Of a stretch of 64,000 bases of DNA, positions 52,098-59,907 are shown piece after piece; position 1 is the first letter of the stretch, and each line of letters opens with the position of its first letter. A program made the translations under genes and the position numbers. The notes below the pieces were generated by a model. The model was not told where the DNA came from, ran no database searches, and worked only from the letters and a program-made list of their open reading frames with translations. The stretch covers positions 1-64,000 of the forward strand of contig NZ_WHOS01000039.1 in the NCBI RefSeq assembly GCF_013340935.1, written 5' to 3'. The DNA is from Azospirillum melinis (lineage in GTDB: Bacteria; Pseudomonadota; Alphaproteobacteria; Azospirillales; Azospirillaceae).

Positions 52098-52960
52098 AGG
52101 TAGCGCCCAATCGTCTTCAGAATGCCGATCGCCGAAGTCTTGACCCGGTCGTCCATACCGAAGGAACGGACCGACGCCGCAACCGTGGCATTGCCATCTT
52201 CGGAACCGTCGGTGATCGCGAACAGGCTCCCCCCATCCTGCGCGCCCAGATTGGTCAGGTTGGAGAGCGCTCCATTCCTGATGGCTTTCATCGTTCCGGC
52301 CGTAGCCGGGTTCCCGTCCTTCAGGGCTACAAGGGAAAGTTTTCCATCGGGAACCTTCGCTCCGCGATCGAACGCAAGGTCCATGCGTTTCCCGAAGTCG
52401 GGATCGCCGACCGCAGTGACGCTCATGCCGAAGAGCCCGGTTCGCGATTGGGCGTCCACCTCCGTATCGTCCTTCAACAGGCCGCTCTGTTTCAGAATGT
52501 CAGGGATCGCCGGCTTCTGGAGGCCGTTCTCCTTGGCGAGATTATCCAGCATGGTATTCCCGGCTCCGCTGGTCGTGATGCTGACATTCTCACCCAGCCC
52601 GAACGTGCTCCGCGCCAGCGCGCTGAGCTTTTCCATGTAACGGCTGCTTTCTTCGGCGTGGCGCTGCATCGCCGGAACGATCTTGTCCATGTCCTTGACG
52701 GCGGCAGCGACACCGGAATTGGCGGCGGGCCCTGCTGCGAAAGCTTCCGCGCTGAGATCGACGCGCAAGGCACGGCTCGCCTGCTCGGAGAGGAACACCG
52801 TATCGACGGGGCCGGCGGCACGACCGCCATCGCTCCCATCGGTGTTGATTCCGGTTGAAGGCTTGGTTGCGGGAGAGGTCGGGGCAGCACCGTTCGCCGA
52901 TCGGGAGATCAGCGCACTATTGACATCGTATCCCCCTTTTCCTGCTTTCAAGACATCCAT
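52088..52960 (-). CDS. Protein of unknown function
   Basis: Predicted 290 aa; I recognise no family. No signal peptide or membrane segment. The N-terminal 60 residues are Ala/Gly/Ser-rich and include VDTVFLSEQASRAL, a pattern reminiscent of short helices in flagellar regulators such as FlgM, but nothing else matches. The middle contains two predicted amphipathic helices (KDMDKIVPAMQRHAEESSRYMEKLSAL). The C-terminal half repeats Gly-Asp turns (TAVGDPDFG, KDGNPATAG, TDGSEDGNA). It is divergent from the RTX gene across an AT-rich region and both sit between copies of the ileS promoter segment. Confidence 0.65.
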   Translation of the reverse strand: MDVLKAGKGGYDVNSALISRSANGAAPTSPATKPSTGINTDGSDGGRAAGPVDTVFLSEQASRALRVDLSAEAFAAGPAANSGVAAAVKDMDKIVPAMQRHAEESSRYMEKLSALARSTFGLGENVSITTSGAGNTMLDNLAKENGLQKPAIPDILKQSGLLKDDTEVDAQSRTGLFGMSVTAVGDPDFGKRMDLAFDRGAKVPDGKLSLVALKDGNPATAGTMKAIRNGALSNLTNLGAQDGGSLFAITDGSEDGNATVAASVRSFGMDDRVKTSAIGILKTIGRYLPG

Positions 52961-52990
52961 TTATCCGCCCCCCTGAAAATTCCTCGGATC

Positions 52991-53019
52991 ATTTATTCAT
53001 AAAATATAATGCGAGTCAA
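52991..53019 (-). promoter_or_regulatory. Candidate promoter of the unknown gene
   Basis: On the minus strand TTGACT (53019-53014), 17 bases, ATAAAT (52996-52991), 31 bases before the start codon. It lies in the most AT-rich part of the window. Confidence 0.4.
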
Positions 53020-53204
53020 TTTCAACAAACAGCACCTCATCACCGCGATAAAGTCAAAAATCATCATTAATGCGCCACAATCCATCCCTTAGAATTCTAA
53101 TCATTAGAAACATCAGTGATTTATGTATGTTGACTCTCTTTGCCAGATACAGAAATTTTACCTGTCAGCGTCAATGCGCCGGCCAATACATACTGGAGAA
53201 TGAC

Positions 53205-53894
53205 ATGGCGTTTCAAACTCAATTGACCGAAAACAATGACTCCGTCCAAGTGCCGACATCCGGGGCTTATGTTGGCGACTGGAGAGTGTTCGCGCTCGGC
53301 GGCAATGATACGGTGATCGGATACACCGGAAACGACACGTTCTACGGCGGCTATGGCAATGATCGATTGAATGGCCTTCAAGGCAACGATGTCCTCTATG
53401 GTCAGGAAGACAACGACTGGCTCTGGGGAGATGACGGGAACGACTATCTGGATGGCGGCCCCGGAACGGACCAGCTTTTCGGCGGCAACGGAACCGACAC
53501 GCTCCTGGGTGGCGGCGCTGCCGCCGGCATGTTCAACGCCGATCTTCTGCAAGGCGGTGCCGGCAATGATGTCTATTACCATGACTTCGCCACCGCCGGC
53601 GTCACAGTCATTGACGATGCCAGCGGAAATGAAGTGAACAACGGAGACGTTCTTTGGGCGGTTAACCTGCCGAGCAATCTCAAGATAAGCTTCGGCGCCG
53701 ATCATTCGACCCTGTACCTCTACCAGGACGGGCAATGGAACGGCAGTGGGATCGACAATGGCATCGTCATCAAGAACGCCTTGAGGAACGACGGAACCGA
53801 ATATGTCGGTACGATTGAGAACGCCTATTTCAACGGTTCCCAATACTCCAACTGGCTTCCGCTCGTTCACAGCGCCTGGAGCGCAGCGGTCTAA
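53205..53894 (+). CDS. RTX-type calcium-binding repeat protein
   Basis: Predicted 229 aa. Residues about 30-110 contain glycine/aspartate nonapeptide repeats of the hemolysin type (GGNDTVIGY, GGYGNDRLNG, GQEDNDWLWG, GDDGNDYLDG, GGNGTDTLLG), which fold as a calcium-stabilised beta-roll. The remainder (about 115-229) has no recognised domain. Such proteins usually leave the cell by type I secretion with a C-terminal signal; no transporter genes are near. Start at 53205 has GGAGA 6-10 bases upstream. Base composition is visibly lower in GC than its neighbours. Confidence 0.85.
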   Translation: MAFQTQLTENNDSVQVPTSGAYVGDWRVFALGGNDTVIGYTGNDTFYGGYGNDRLNGLQGNDVLYGQEDNDWLWGDDGNDYLDGGPGTDQLFGGNGTDTLLGGGAAAGMFNADLLQGGAGNDVYYHDFATAGVTVIDDASGNEVNNGDVLWAVNLPSNLKISFGADHSTLYLYQDGQWNGSGIDNGIVIKNALRNDGTEYVGTIENAYFNGSQYSNWLPLVHSAWSAAV

Positions 53895-53990
53895 AAATCG
53901 GGCCACACCAGTTCAGCACCGACAGGTCGCCAAAAGAATGACCTCCGTCCTTCGGGCCTGACGATCGCCATGCCCGTGAGGATCGAAATC

Positions 53991-54016
53991 GCGGCGCGGC
54001 AGCAATGCCGCGCCGC
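53991..54016 (+). terminator. Stem-loop after the RTX gene
   Basis: GCGGCGCGGCA pairs perfectly with TGCCGCGCCGC; the loop is GCAA, a stable GNRA tetraloop. It lies five bases before the ileS -35 box and probably stops transcription from the RTX gene, though no T run follows. Confidence 0.5.
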
Positions 54017-54020
54017 ATCC

Positions 54021-54048
54021 TTGACCGCACCGCGCACGCCGCTAATAT
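54021..54048 (+). promoter_or_regulatory. Probable ileS promoter
   Basis: TTGACC (54021-54026), 16 bases, TAATAT (54043-54048). The start codon is 150 bases downstream. A diverged copy of the same 30 bases occurs at 52006-52035. Confidence 0.55.
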
Positions 54049-54197
54049 CGCGCGCGATGACCGGCTTTCCGTGGATCCTTGCGCGAGACGCGCGAATTAC
54101 CGGCCCGGCTCTCTGAGGAGGGCCGGGATCGAGACCTTATGTGTGTCGGGAGGCGGAAATCGCCGCCCGATCGTGACGCCTTCCCCAGGGATCCGAT

Positions 54198-57041
54198 ATG
54201 ACCCGCGATTACAAATCGACCGTCTTCCTGCCCCGCACCGACTTCCCCATGCGCGGCGGCCTGCCGACCAAGGAGCCCGAGCTGCTGAAGCGCTGGGCCG
54301 AGATGGACCTGTTCGGCAAGCTGCGCGCCGGCGCCAAGGGCCGCAAGAAGTTCGTGCTGCATGACGGCCCGCCCTACGCCAACGGCAACATCCACATCGG
54401 CCATGCCGTCAACAAGATCCTGAAGGACGTCATCGTCCGCTTCCGCCAGATGCAGGGCTTCGACGCCGACTATGTCCCCGGCTGGGACTGCCACGGCCTG
54501 CCCATCGAGTGGAAGATCGAGGAGAAGTACCGCAAGGCCGGCAAGAACAAGGATGACGTGCCGCTCATCCAGTTCCGCGCCGAATGCCGCCAGTTCGCCG
54601 AGGAGTGGGTCGGCATCCAGGCCGCCGAGTTCCGCCGTCTGGGCGTGGAGGGCGACTGGAAGCAGCCCTACGCCACCATGACCTTCCCGGCCGAGGCGCA
54701 GATCGTCCGCGAGATCCACAAGTTCGCGGTCAACGGCGGCCTCTACAAGGGCTTCAAGCCGGTGATGTGGTCGGTGGTCGAGAAGACCGCGCTGGCCGAC
54801 GCCGAGGTGGAATACCACGACCACACCTCCACCACAGTCTTCGCCCGCTTCCCCGTCTGGGGGTCGTCGGCGCCGGAGGTGGACGAGGCCAGCATCGTCA
54901 TCTGGACGACCACCCCCTGGACCCTGCCGGGCAACCGCGCCATCGCCTATGGCGACGAGATCGAATACGCGACCTTCAAGGTCACGGCGGTCGCCGAGGG
55001 CAGCAAGGCGGTGGTCGGCGAGCGCCTCGTGCTCGCCACCGCGCTGGCCGAGAGTGTGCTGAAGGAGACCGGCATCACCGAGTGGAAGCAACTGCACCGT
55101 TTCCCCGGCTCGCGGCTCGCCGGCACCTATTGCCGCCATCCGCTGAACGGCAAGGGCTACGACTTCAAGGTGCCGCTGCTGGCCGGCGACTTCGTGACGA
55201 CCGATGCCGGTTCGGGCTTCGTCCACATCGCCCCCGGCCATGGCGAGGACGACTTCCGCCTGGGCCAGGCCAACGGCATCGAGGTGCCGCAGACGGTGGG
55301 CGAGGACGGGCGCTATTACGCCCACGTCCCGCTGTTCGCCGGGCTGGCCGTCTACACCGACCAGGGCAAGACCGGCCCCGCCAACAAAGCGGTGCTGGAG
55401 GCGTTCGAGGAGTGCGGATCGCTGCTGGCCAGCAACCGCATCAAGCACAGCTATCCGCACAGCTGGCGCTCCAAGGCGCCGCTGATCTTCCGCACCACGC
55501 CGCAGTGGTTCATCTCGATGGAGACGAACGACCTGCGCAAGGTGGCCTTGCAGGCGATCTCCGACACCCGCTGGGTCCCGTCGCAGGGCGAGAACCGCAT
55601 CCGTTCGATGATCGAGAGCCGTCCGGACTGGTGCATCAGCCGCCAGCGCGCCTGGGGCGTGCCGATCGCGCTGTTCGTCCGCAAGTCGACCGGCGAGATC
55701 CTGCGCGACGAGGCGGTGTTCGCCCGCATCGCCGACATCTTCCAGCAGGAGGGTGCCGACGCCTGGTTCGCCCGCGACCCGCAGGATTTCCTCGGCAACA
55801 GCTACTCCGCCGAGGATTTCGAGCAGGTCAAGGACATCGTCGACGTCTGGTTCGAGTCGGGCTCCTCGCACGCCTTCGTGCTGGAGCAGCGGCTGGAGGA
55901 GCTGGCCTGGCCGGCCGACCTCTATCTGGAAGGCTCCGACCAGCATCGCGGCTGGTTCCATTCCTCGCTGCTGGAAAGCTGCGGCACCCGCGGCCGGGCG
56001 CCCTACAACGCGGTGCTGACCCACGGCTTCGTGCTGGACGAGCAGGGCCGCAAGATGTCCAAGTCGCTGGGCAATGTGGTGGCCCCGCAGGAGGTCTGCG
56101 ACCAGTATGGCGCCGACATCCTGCGCCTGTGGATCATCAACTCCGACTATTCGGAGGATCTCCGCATCGGCAAGGAGATCATCAAGACCCAGGCCGACCT
56201 CTACCGCCGCCTGCGCAACACGCTGCGCTACCTGCTGGGCGCGCTCGCCGACTACACCCCGGCCGAGCGGATCGACGCCGCCGAGATGCCGGAGCTGGAG
56301 CGCTGGGTCCTGCACCGCCTGTCGGAGCTGGACACGCTGGTCCGCGAGAAGGTCGAGGCTTACGACTTCCACGCCCTGTTCGTGGCCCTGCACAACTTCT
56401 GTGCGGTGGAGCTGTCGGCCTTCTACTTCGACGTCCGCAAGGACAGCCTCTATTGCGATCCGGTCGATTCGGTGCGCCGCCGGTCGGTGCGGACGGTGAT
56501 GGAGCATCTGTTCTCCAACCTGACCGCCTGGCTGGCTCCGATCCTCTGCTTCACCGCGGAGGAGGCGTGGCTCGCCCGGCCGGAAGGCCTGACGGACGGT
56601 GCGGGCTGGACCGACGAGAGCGTGCATCTGCGCGGCTTCCCGGAGGTGCCGGCGGAGTGGCGCAACGACGCGCTGGCATCCAAGTGGGAGGCGGTGCGCA
56701 CCGTCCGCCGCGTGGTCACCGGCGCCCTGGAGCTGGAGCGCGCCAACAAGACCATCGGCTCGTCCCTCCAGGCCGATCCGACGGTCTTCGTCGACTCCGC
56801 GACCAAGGCCCTGCTGGCCGATGTCGATTTCCAGGACGTCTGCATCACCTCGGCCATCGAGGTGACGGACGCCGCGGCGCCGGAGGGGGCCTTCACCCTG
56901 GCCGACGTCCCCGGCATCGCCGTCGCCCCGGCTTTGGCCGAAGGCGAGAAATGCGAGCGCTGCTGGAAGGTTCTGGAGGAGGTCGGCACGGTCCACGACC
57001 ATCCGACGCTCTGCATCCGCTGCTCCGACGCGGTGGCATGA
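54198..57041 (+). CDS. ileS: Isoleucyl-tRNA synthetase
   Basis: Predicted 947 aa, the usual bacterial length. Class I motifs are present: HIGH in GNIHIGHAVNKILKD (about 65) and KMSKS in GRKMSKSLGN (about 620). The editing domain region (VIWTTTPWTLPGNRA) is intact, and the C-terminal zinc finger has two Cys-x2-Cys pairs (CERCW and CIRCSD). It lies upstream of lspA, a very common pairing in bacteria. The ATG at 54198 fits the family start (RDYKSTVFLPRTDFPMRG). Confidence 0.98.
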   Translation: MTRDYKSTVFLPRTDFPMRGGLPTKEPELLKRWAEMDLFGKLRAGAKGRKKFVLHDGPPYANGNIHIGHAVNKILKDVIVRFRQMQGFDADYVPGWDCHGLPIEWKIEEKYRKAGKNKDDVPLIQFRAECRQFAEEWVGIQAAEFRRLGVEGDWKQPYATMTFPAEAQIVREIHKFAVNGGLYKGFKPVMWSVVEKTALADAEVEYHDHTSTTVFARFPVWGSSAPEVDEASIVIWTTTPWTLPGNRAIAYGDEIEYATFKVTAVAEGSKAVVGERLVLATALAESVLKETGITEWKQLHRFPGSRLAGTYCRHPLNGKGYDFKVPLLAGDFVTTDAGSGFVHIAPGHGEDDFRLGQANGIEVPQTVGEDGRYYAHVPLFAGLAVYTDQGKTGPANKAVLEAFEECGSLLASNRIKHSYPHSWRSKAPLIFRTTPQWFISMETNDLRKVALQAISDTRWVPSQGENRIRSMIESRPDWCISRQRAWGVPIALFVRKSTGEILRDEAVFARIADIFQQEGADAWFARDPQDFLGNSYSAEDFEQVKDIVDVWFESGSSHAFVLEQRLEELAWPADLYLEGSDQHRGWFHSSLLESCGTRGRAPYNAVLTHGFVLDEQGRKMSKSLGNVVAPQEVCDQYGADILRLWIINSDYSEDLRIGKEIIKTQADLYRRLRNTLRYLLGALADYTPAERIDAAEMPELERWVLHRLSELDTLVREKVEAYDFHALFVALHNFCAVELSAFYFDVRKDSLYCDPVDSVRRRSVRTVMEHLFSNLTAWLAPILCFTAEEAWLARPEGLTDGAGWTDESVHLRGFPEVPAEWRNDALASKWEAVRTVRRVVTGALELERANKTIGSSLQADPTVFVDSATKALLADVDFQDVCITSAIEVTDAAAPEGAFTLADVPGIAVAPALAEGEKCERCWKVLEEVGTVHDHPTLCIRCSDAVA

Positions 57042-57068
57042 GGCAAGTCGTCACAATCGCGGCTCTAT

Positions 57069-57176
57069 CCCCTCTCCCCCCCGGGGAGAGGGTTAGGGTG
57101 AGGGGGATCCGCCTGCCGGATGCTCCTCGCCGCGCATCCTCCTCACCCCGACCCTCTCCCCGGGGGGGAGAGGGAG
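57069..57176. repeat. Inverted pair of GC-rich intergenic repeats between ileS and lspA
   Basis: The left arm (57069-57106, beginning CCCCTCTCCCCCCCGGGGAG) and right arm (57139-57176) are inverted versions of one element, with a 32-base spacer. It belongs to the same family as the pair at 27340-27494. The right arm supplies the purine-rich GAGAGGGAGG that acts as the lspA ribosome binding site. Confidence 0.85.
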
Positions 57177-57189
57177 GATGTGTGGGCAC

Positions 57190-57693
57190 ATGAACGCCTT
57201 CGTCGCCAACCAATCCCGGTCCTACTGGCTGTTCGGGCTGATCGTCGCCGTACTGGTGGTGGTCCTCGACCAGGGCAGCAAGTGGTGGATCCTCGAGCAG
57301 GTCATGCAGCCGGTGCCGCATGTTATCGAGGTGACCCCCTTCTTCAACCTCGTGCTGGTGTGGAACTACGGCGTCAGCTTCGGCACCTTCGCCAGTGGCG
57401 GGGCGCTGATGCCCTACATCCTGAGCGCCATCGCGGCGGTGATCGCCGTCTGCCTGGTCTTCTGGCTGCGGCAGGCGGAACGCCGTCTGATCGCCCTGGC
57501 GCTGGGCTTCATCATCGGCGGGGCGGTCGGCAACGTGGCCGACCGGATGCTGCACGGGGCGGTGGTCGATTTCCTCGATTTCCATGTCGGCGGCTGGCAT
57601 TTCTGGGCCTTCAACGTGGCCGACAGCGGAATCAGCGTCGGCGTCGTGCTGCTGCTGATCGACGGACTGTTCGCGGGCCGCGAAAAGTCGTAA
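57190..57693 (+). CDS. lspA: Prolipoprotein signal peptidase
   Basis: Predicted 167 aa, four membrane helices. LspA removes signal peptides from lipid-modified prolipoproteins. The catalytic aspartates are in GGAVGNVADRM and in FNVADSGISVGV; the N-terminal VLDQGSKWWI is also conserved. An earlier in-frame ATG at 57178 directly abuts the repeat-derived purine run, so 57190 is preferred, but either could be used. The next gene encodes a lipoprotein that would be an LspA substrate. Confidence 0.95.
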   Translation: MNAFVANQSRSYWLFGLIVAVLVVVLDQGSKWWILEQVMQPVPHVIEVTPFFNLVLVWNYGVSFGTFASGGALMPYILSAIAAVIAVCLVFWLRQAERRLIALALGFIIGGAVGNVADRMLHGAVVDFLDFHVGGWHFWAFNVADSGISVGVVLLLIDGLFAGREKS

Positions 57694-57799
57694 GAGTTCC
57701 GTCGCCGGTGGCGTTATAACCGCTGGCGAGCACTGACCATGCGGCCTCGACCTTCGGGCCGGGTCGCTACGACGTGACAGACGACGGGATCCTCCGAAC

Positions 57800-58393
57800 G
57801 TGACCAGCATCTCCTCCGCCCTCTCCTTTCCCCGGACTCGGCTCCCGCTCATCGGGCTGGCGCTTGCGGCGTTGACGCTCGCCGGCTGCTCGGATGTGCG
57901 CCGGTCCATCGGTCTCGACCGCCAGAGCCCCGACGAGTTCTCCGTCGTTTCCCGCGCTCCGCTGACCCTGCCGCCCAGCATGCAGGACCTGCCGAAGCCG
58001 CGTCCGGGTGCCGCCCGTCCGCAGGACAGCACCCCGACCCAGATGGCCGCCGGCGCCGTGTTCGGCGGCTCCTCGCGTGGCGCCAAGGCTGCTGCGGCAG
58101 GCGCAACGGCGGGCGAGAAGTCGCTGGTCGCCCAGGCTTCGGCCCGCGACGGCATCGACCCGAACATCCGCGCCAAGGTCGATCAGGAAACCACCCAGCT
58201 GATCGTCGCCGACAAGAGCTGGATCGATTCGCTCCTGTTCTGGCAGACCCAGCAGCCGCCCGTCTCCGTCGTCGATCCGGCCAAGGAGCAGCAGCGCCTG
58301 CGCGAGGCCCAGGCCCAGGGCAAGGCGCTGGACGGGGCTGCCACCCCGACGATCGAGCGCAAGCGCAAGGCGCCTCTGGAAGGCCTGTTCTAA
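57800..58393 (+). CDS. DUF3035 lipoprotein (possible BamF-like BAM component)
   Basis: Predicted 197 aa from a GTG at 57800. A lipoprotein signal ends in LAALTLAGCSD (lipidated cysteine at about 30). The conserved block after it, IGLDRQSPDEFSVVSRAPLT then LPPSMQDLPKPRPG, identifies the alphaproteobacterial DUF3035 family, which I believe includes BamF of the outer-membrane assembly machinery; that link is from memory and should be treated as tentative. The C-terminal half is Ala/Gln/Arg-rich and probably extended. It lies between lspA and two secreted M16 peptidases. Confidence 0.85.
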   Translation: MTSISSALSFPRTRLPLIGLALAALTLAGCSDVRRSIGLDRQSPDEFSVVSRAPLTLPPSMQDLPKPRPGAARPQDSTPTQMAAGAVFGGSSRGAKAAAAGATAGEKSLVAQASARDGIDPNIRAKVDQETTQLIVADKSWIDSLLFWQTQQPPVSVVDPAKEQQRLREAQAQGKALDGAATPTIERKRKAPLEGLF

Positions 58394-58447
58394 GCCCGGG
58401 CCGTTCGTTCGGTCTTGTCCAAGACACGACATCACACCAGTTTCCGG

Positions 58448-58477
58448 GGGCGCCCTTCCCAGCGAAGGGCGCCCTTT
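58448..58477 (+). terminator. Rho-independent terminator after the DUF3035 gene
   Basis: GGGCGCCCTT (58448-58457) pairs with AAGGGCGCCC (58465-58474) around a 7-base loop, followed by three T. It separates the lipoprotein from the M16 pair. Confidence 0.75.
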
Positions 58478-58507
58478 CGATTCGGTCCTCCTGATCCGGG
58501 AGCCCTC

Positions 58508-59905
58508 ATGCCCGCCTGCATTCCAGCCCGCCGCCTCGCCGCGGCAGGACTTCTCGCCTTGACGATGACCGTCGCGGCGCCCCTGGCACCGATTCCGCTC
58601 GCCCCCCTGCCCGCCCATGCGGCGGAAAAGGGAGTGTTCTTCCCCGAGAGCTTCACCCTGTCCAACGGCATGCAGGTGGTGGTCATCCCGAACCACCGCG
58701 TGCCGGTCGTGACCCACATGGTCTGGTACAAGGTGGGCGCCGCCGACGAGGAGCGCGGCCAGTCCGGCATCGCCCATTTCCTCGAACATTTGATGTTCAA
58801 GGGGACCGATGCGATCCAGCCCGGCGAGTTCAGCCGGATCATCGCCAAGAACGGCGGGCGCGACAACGCCTTCACCAGCTACGACTATACCGCCTATTAT
58901 CAGAACGTCGCCCGCGACCGGCTGGAGATGGTGATGCGGATGGAGTCCGACCGCATGGCCAACCTCAAGCTGACCGATACCGTGGTCTATCCCGAACGCG
59001 ACGTCATCATCGAGGAGCGGCGCCAGCGCATCGAAAACGAGCCGGCCGACCGCATCGGCGAGCAGATCAACGCCACCCTCTTCGTCCACCACCCCTACGG
59101 CACCCCGGTGATCGGCTGGCCGCAGGAGATGTCGGCGCTGACGCGGGAGATGGCGGAGCGTTTCTACAAGACGTGGTACACCCCCAACAACGCCATCCTG
59201 GTGGTGTCCGGCGACGTCACCGCGGCGGAGCTGAAGCCGCTGGCCGAGCGCTATTACGGCGCCATCGCCGCCCGCCCGGTACCGGAACGCAAGCGGGTAA
59301 CCGAACCGCCGCTGACCTCCTCCCGTCAGGTGGTCCTGCGTGACGAGGAGGTGCGGCAGCCCTCGGTCCGCCGCATCTGGACCGCCCCGTCCTACCGCCT
59401 CGACCAGACCGGCCAGGCCTATGCCTTGCAGGTGCTGGCCGAGATCATGAGCGGCGGCACCACGTCGCGCCTCTACCGCAGCTTGGTGGTGGACCAGAAG
59501 CTCGCCACCTCGGCCTGGCTCGGCTACGGGCCGACCGCCTGGGACATGGCGACGCTCAGCGTCGGCGCCAGCCCGGCCGCCGGCGTGCCGATGGACAAGC
59601 TCGAATCGGCGCTGTGGGCCGAGGTCGACAAGCTGCTGAAATCCGGCGTGACGGAGGAGGAGGTCGCCACCGCGCGCAAGCGCATGCTGGCCTCGGCGGC
59701 CTATGCCCGCGACAGCCTGACCGGACCGGCCCAGACGCTGGGTGCGGCGCTTGCCACCGGCCAGAGCATCGACGACGTGGAGAACTGGCCGGTGCGCATC
59801 GACGCCGTCACCGCCGATCAGGTCAATGCTGCCGCCCGCGCCGTGCTGAGCCAGACCAACCACGTCACCGGCCTGCTGCTGCCCCCGACCGGAAAGGACA
59901 GTTGA
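58508..59905 (+). CDS. M16 family zinc metallopeptidase (catalytic partner)
   Basis: Predicted 465 aa with a signal peptide (about 1-39, ending AHA), so periplasmic. The inverted zinc motif is intact as HFLEH in SGIAHFLEHLMFKGT, with the distal glutamate in VIIEERRQRIENEP. The two M16 half-domains are both present. The ATG at 58508 has GGGAG upstream. The next gene, two bases later, encodes a related protein without the zinc site, and the two probably form a heterodimer. Confidence 0.93.
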   Translation: MPACIPARRLAAAGLLALTMTVAAPLAPIPLAPLPAHAAEKGVFFPESFTLSNGMQVVVIPNHRVPVVTHMVWYKVGAADEERGQSGIAHFLEHLMFKGTDAIQPGEFSRIIAKNGGRDNAFTSYDYTAYYQNVARDRLEMVMRMESDRMANLKLTDTVVYPERDVIIEERRQRIENEPADRIGEQINATLFVHHPYGTPVIGWPQEMSALTREMAERFYKTWYTPNNAILVVSGDVTAAELKPLAERYYGAIAARPVPERKRVTEPPLTSSRQVVLRDEEVRQPSVRRIWTAPSYRLDQTGQAYALQVLAEIMSGGTTSRLYRSLVVDQKLATSAWLGYGPTAWDMATLSVGASPAAGVPMDKLESALWAEVDKLLKSGVTEEEVATARKRMLASAAYARDSLTGPAQTLGAALATGQSIDDVENWPVRIDAVTADQVNAAARAVLSQTNHVTGLLLPPTGKDS

Positions 59906-59907
59906 GG

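Larger units (their letters stand above)
53895..54197. other. Leader region of ileS
   Basis: This 303-bp stretch contains no gene. It has a perfect 11-bp stem with a GCAA tetraloop (53991-54016), the presumed ileS promoter (54021-54048), and in the transcribed leader a 7-bp stem CCGGCCC/GGGCCGG (54100-54126). No T-box core is present. Confidence 0.5.

Noticed and set aside
53895..54197. T-box riboswitch in front of ileS
   Set aside because: Stems exist, but no T-box core or antiterminator sequence is seen, and T-boxes are essentially absent from alphaproteobacteria.
54042..57002. Open frame of nearly 1000 codons opposite ileS
   Set aside because: ileS carries all class I synthetase motifs; the antisense product has no recognisable features.
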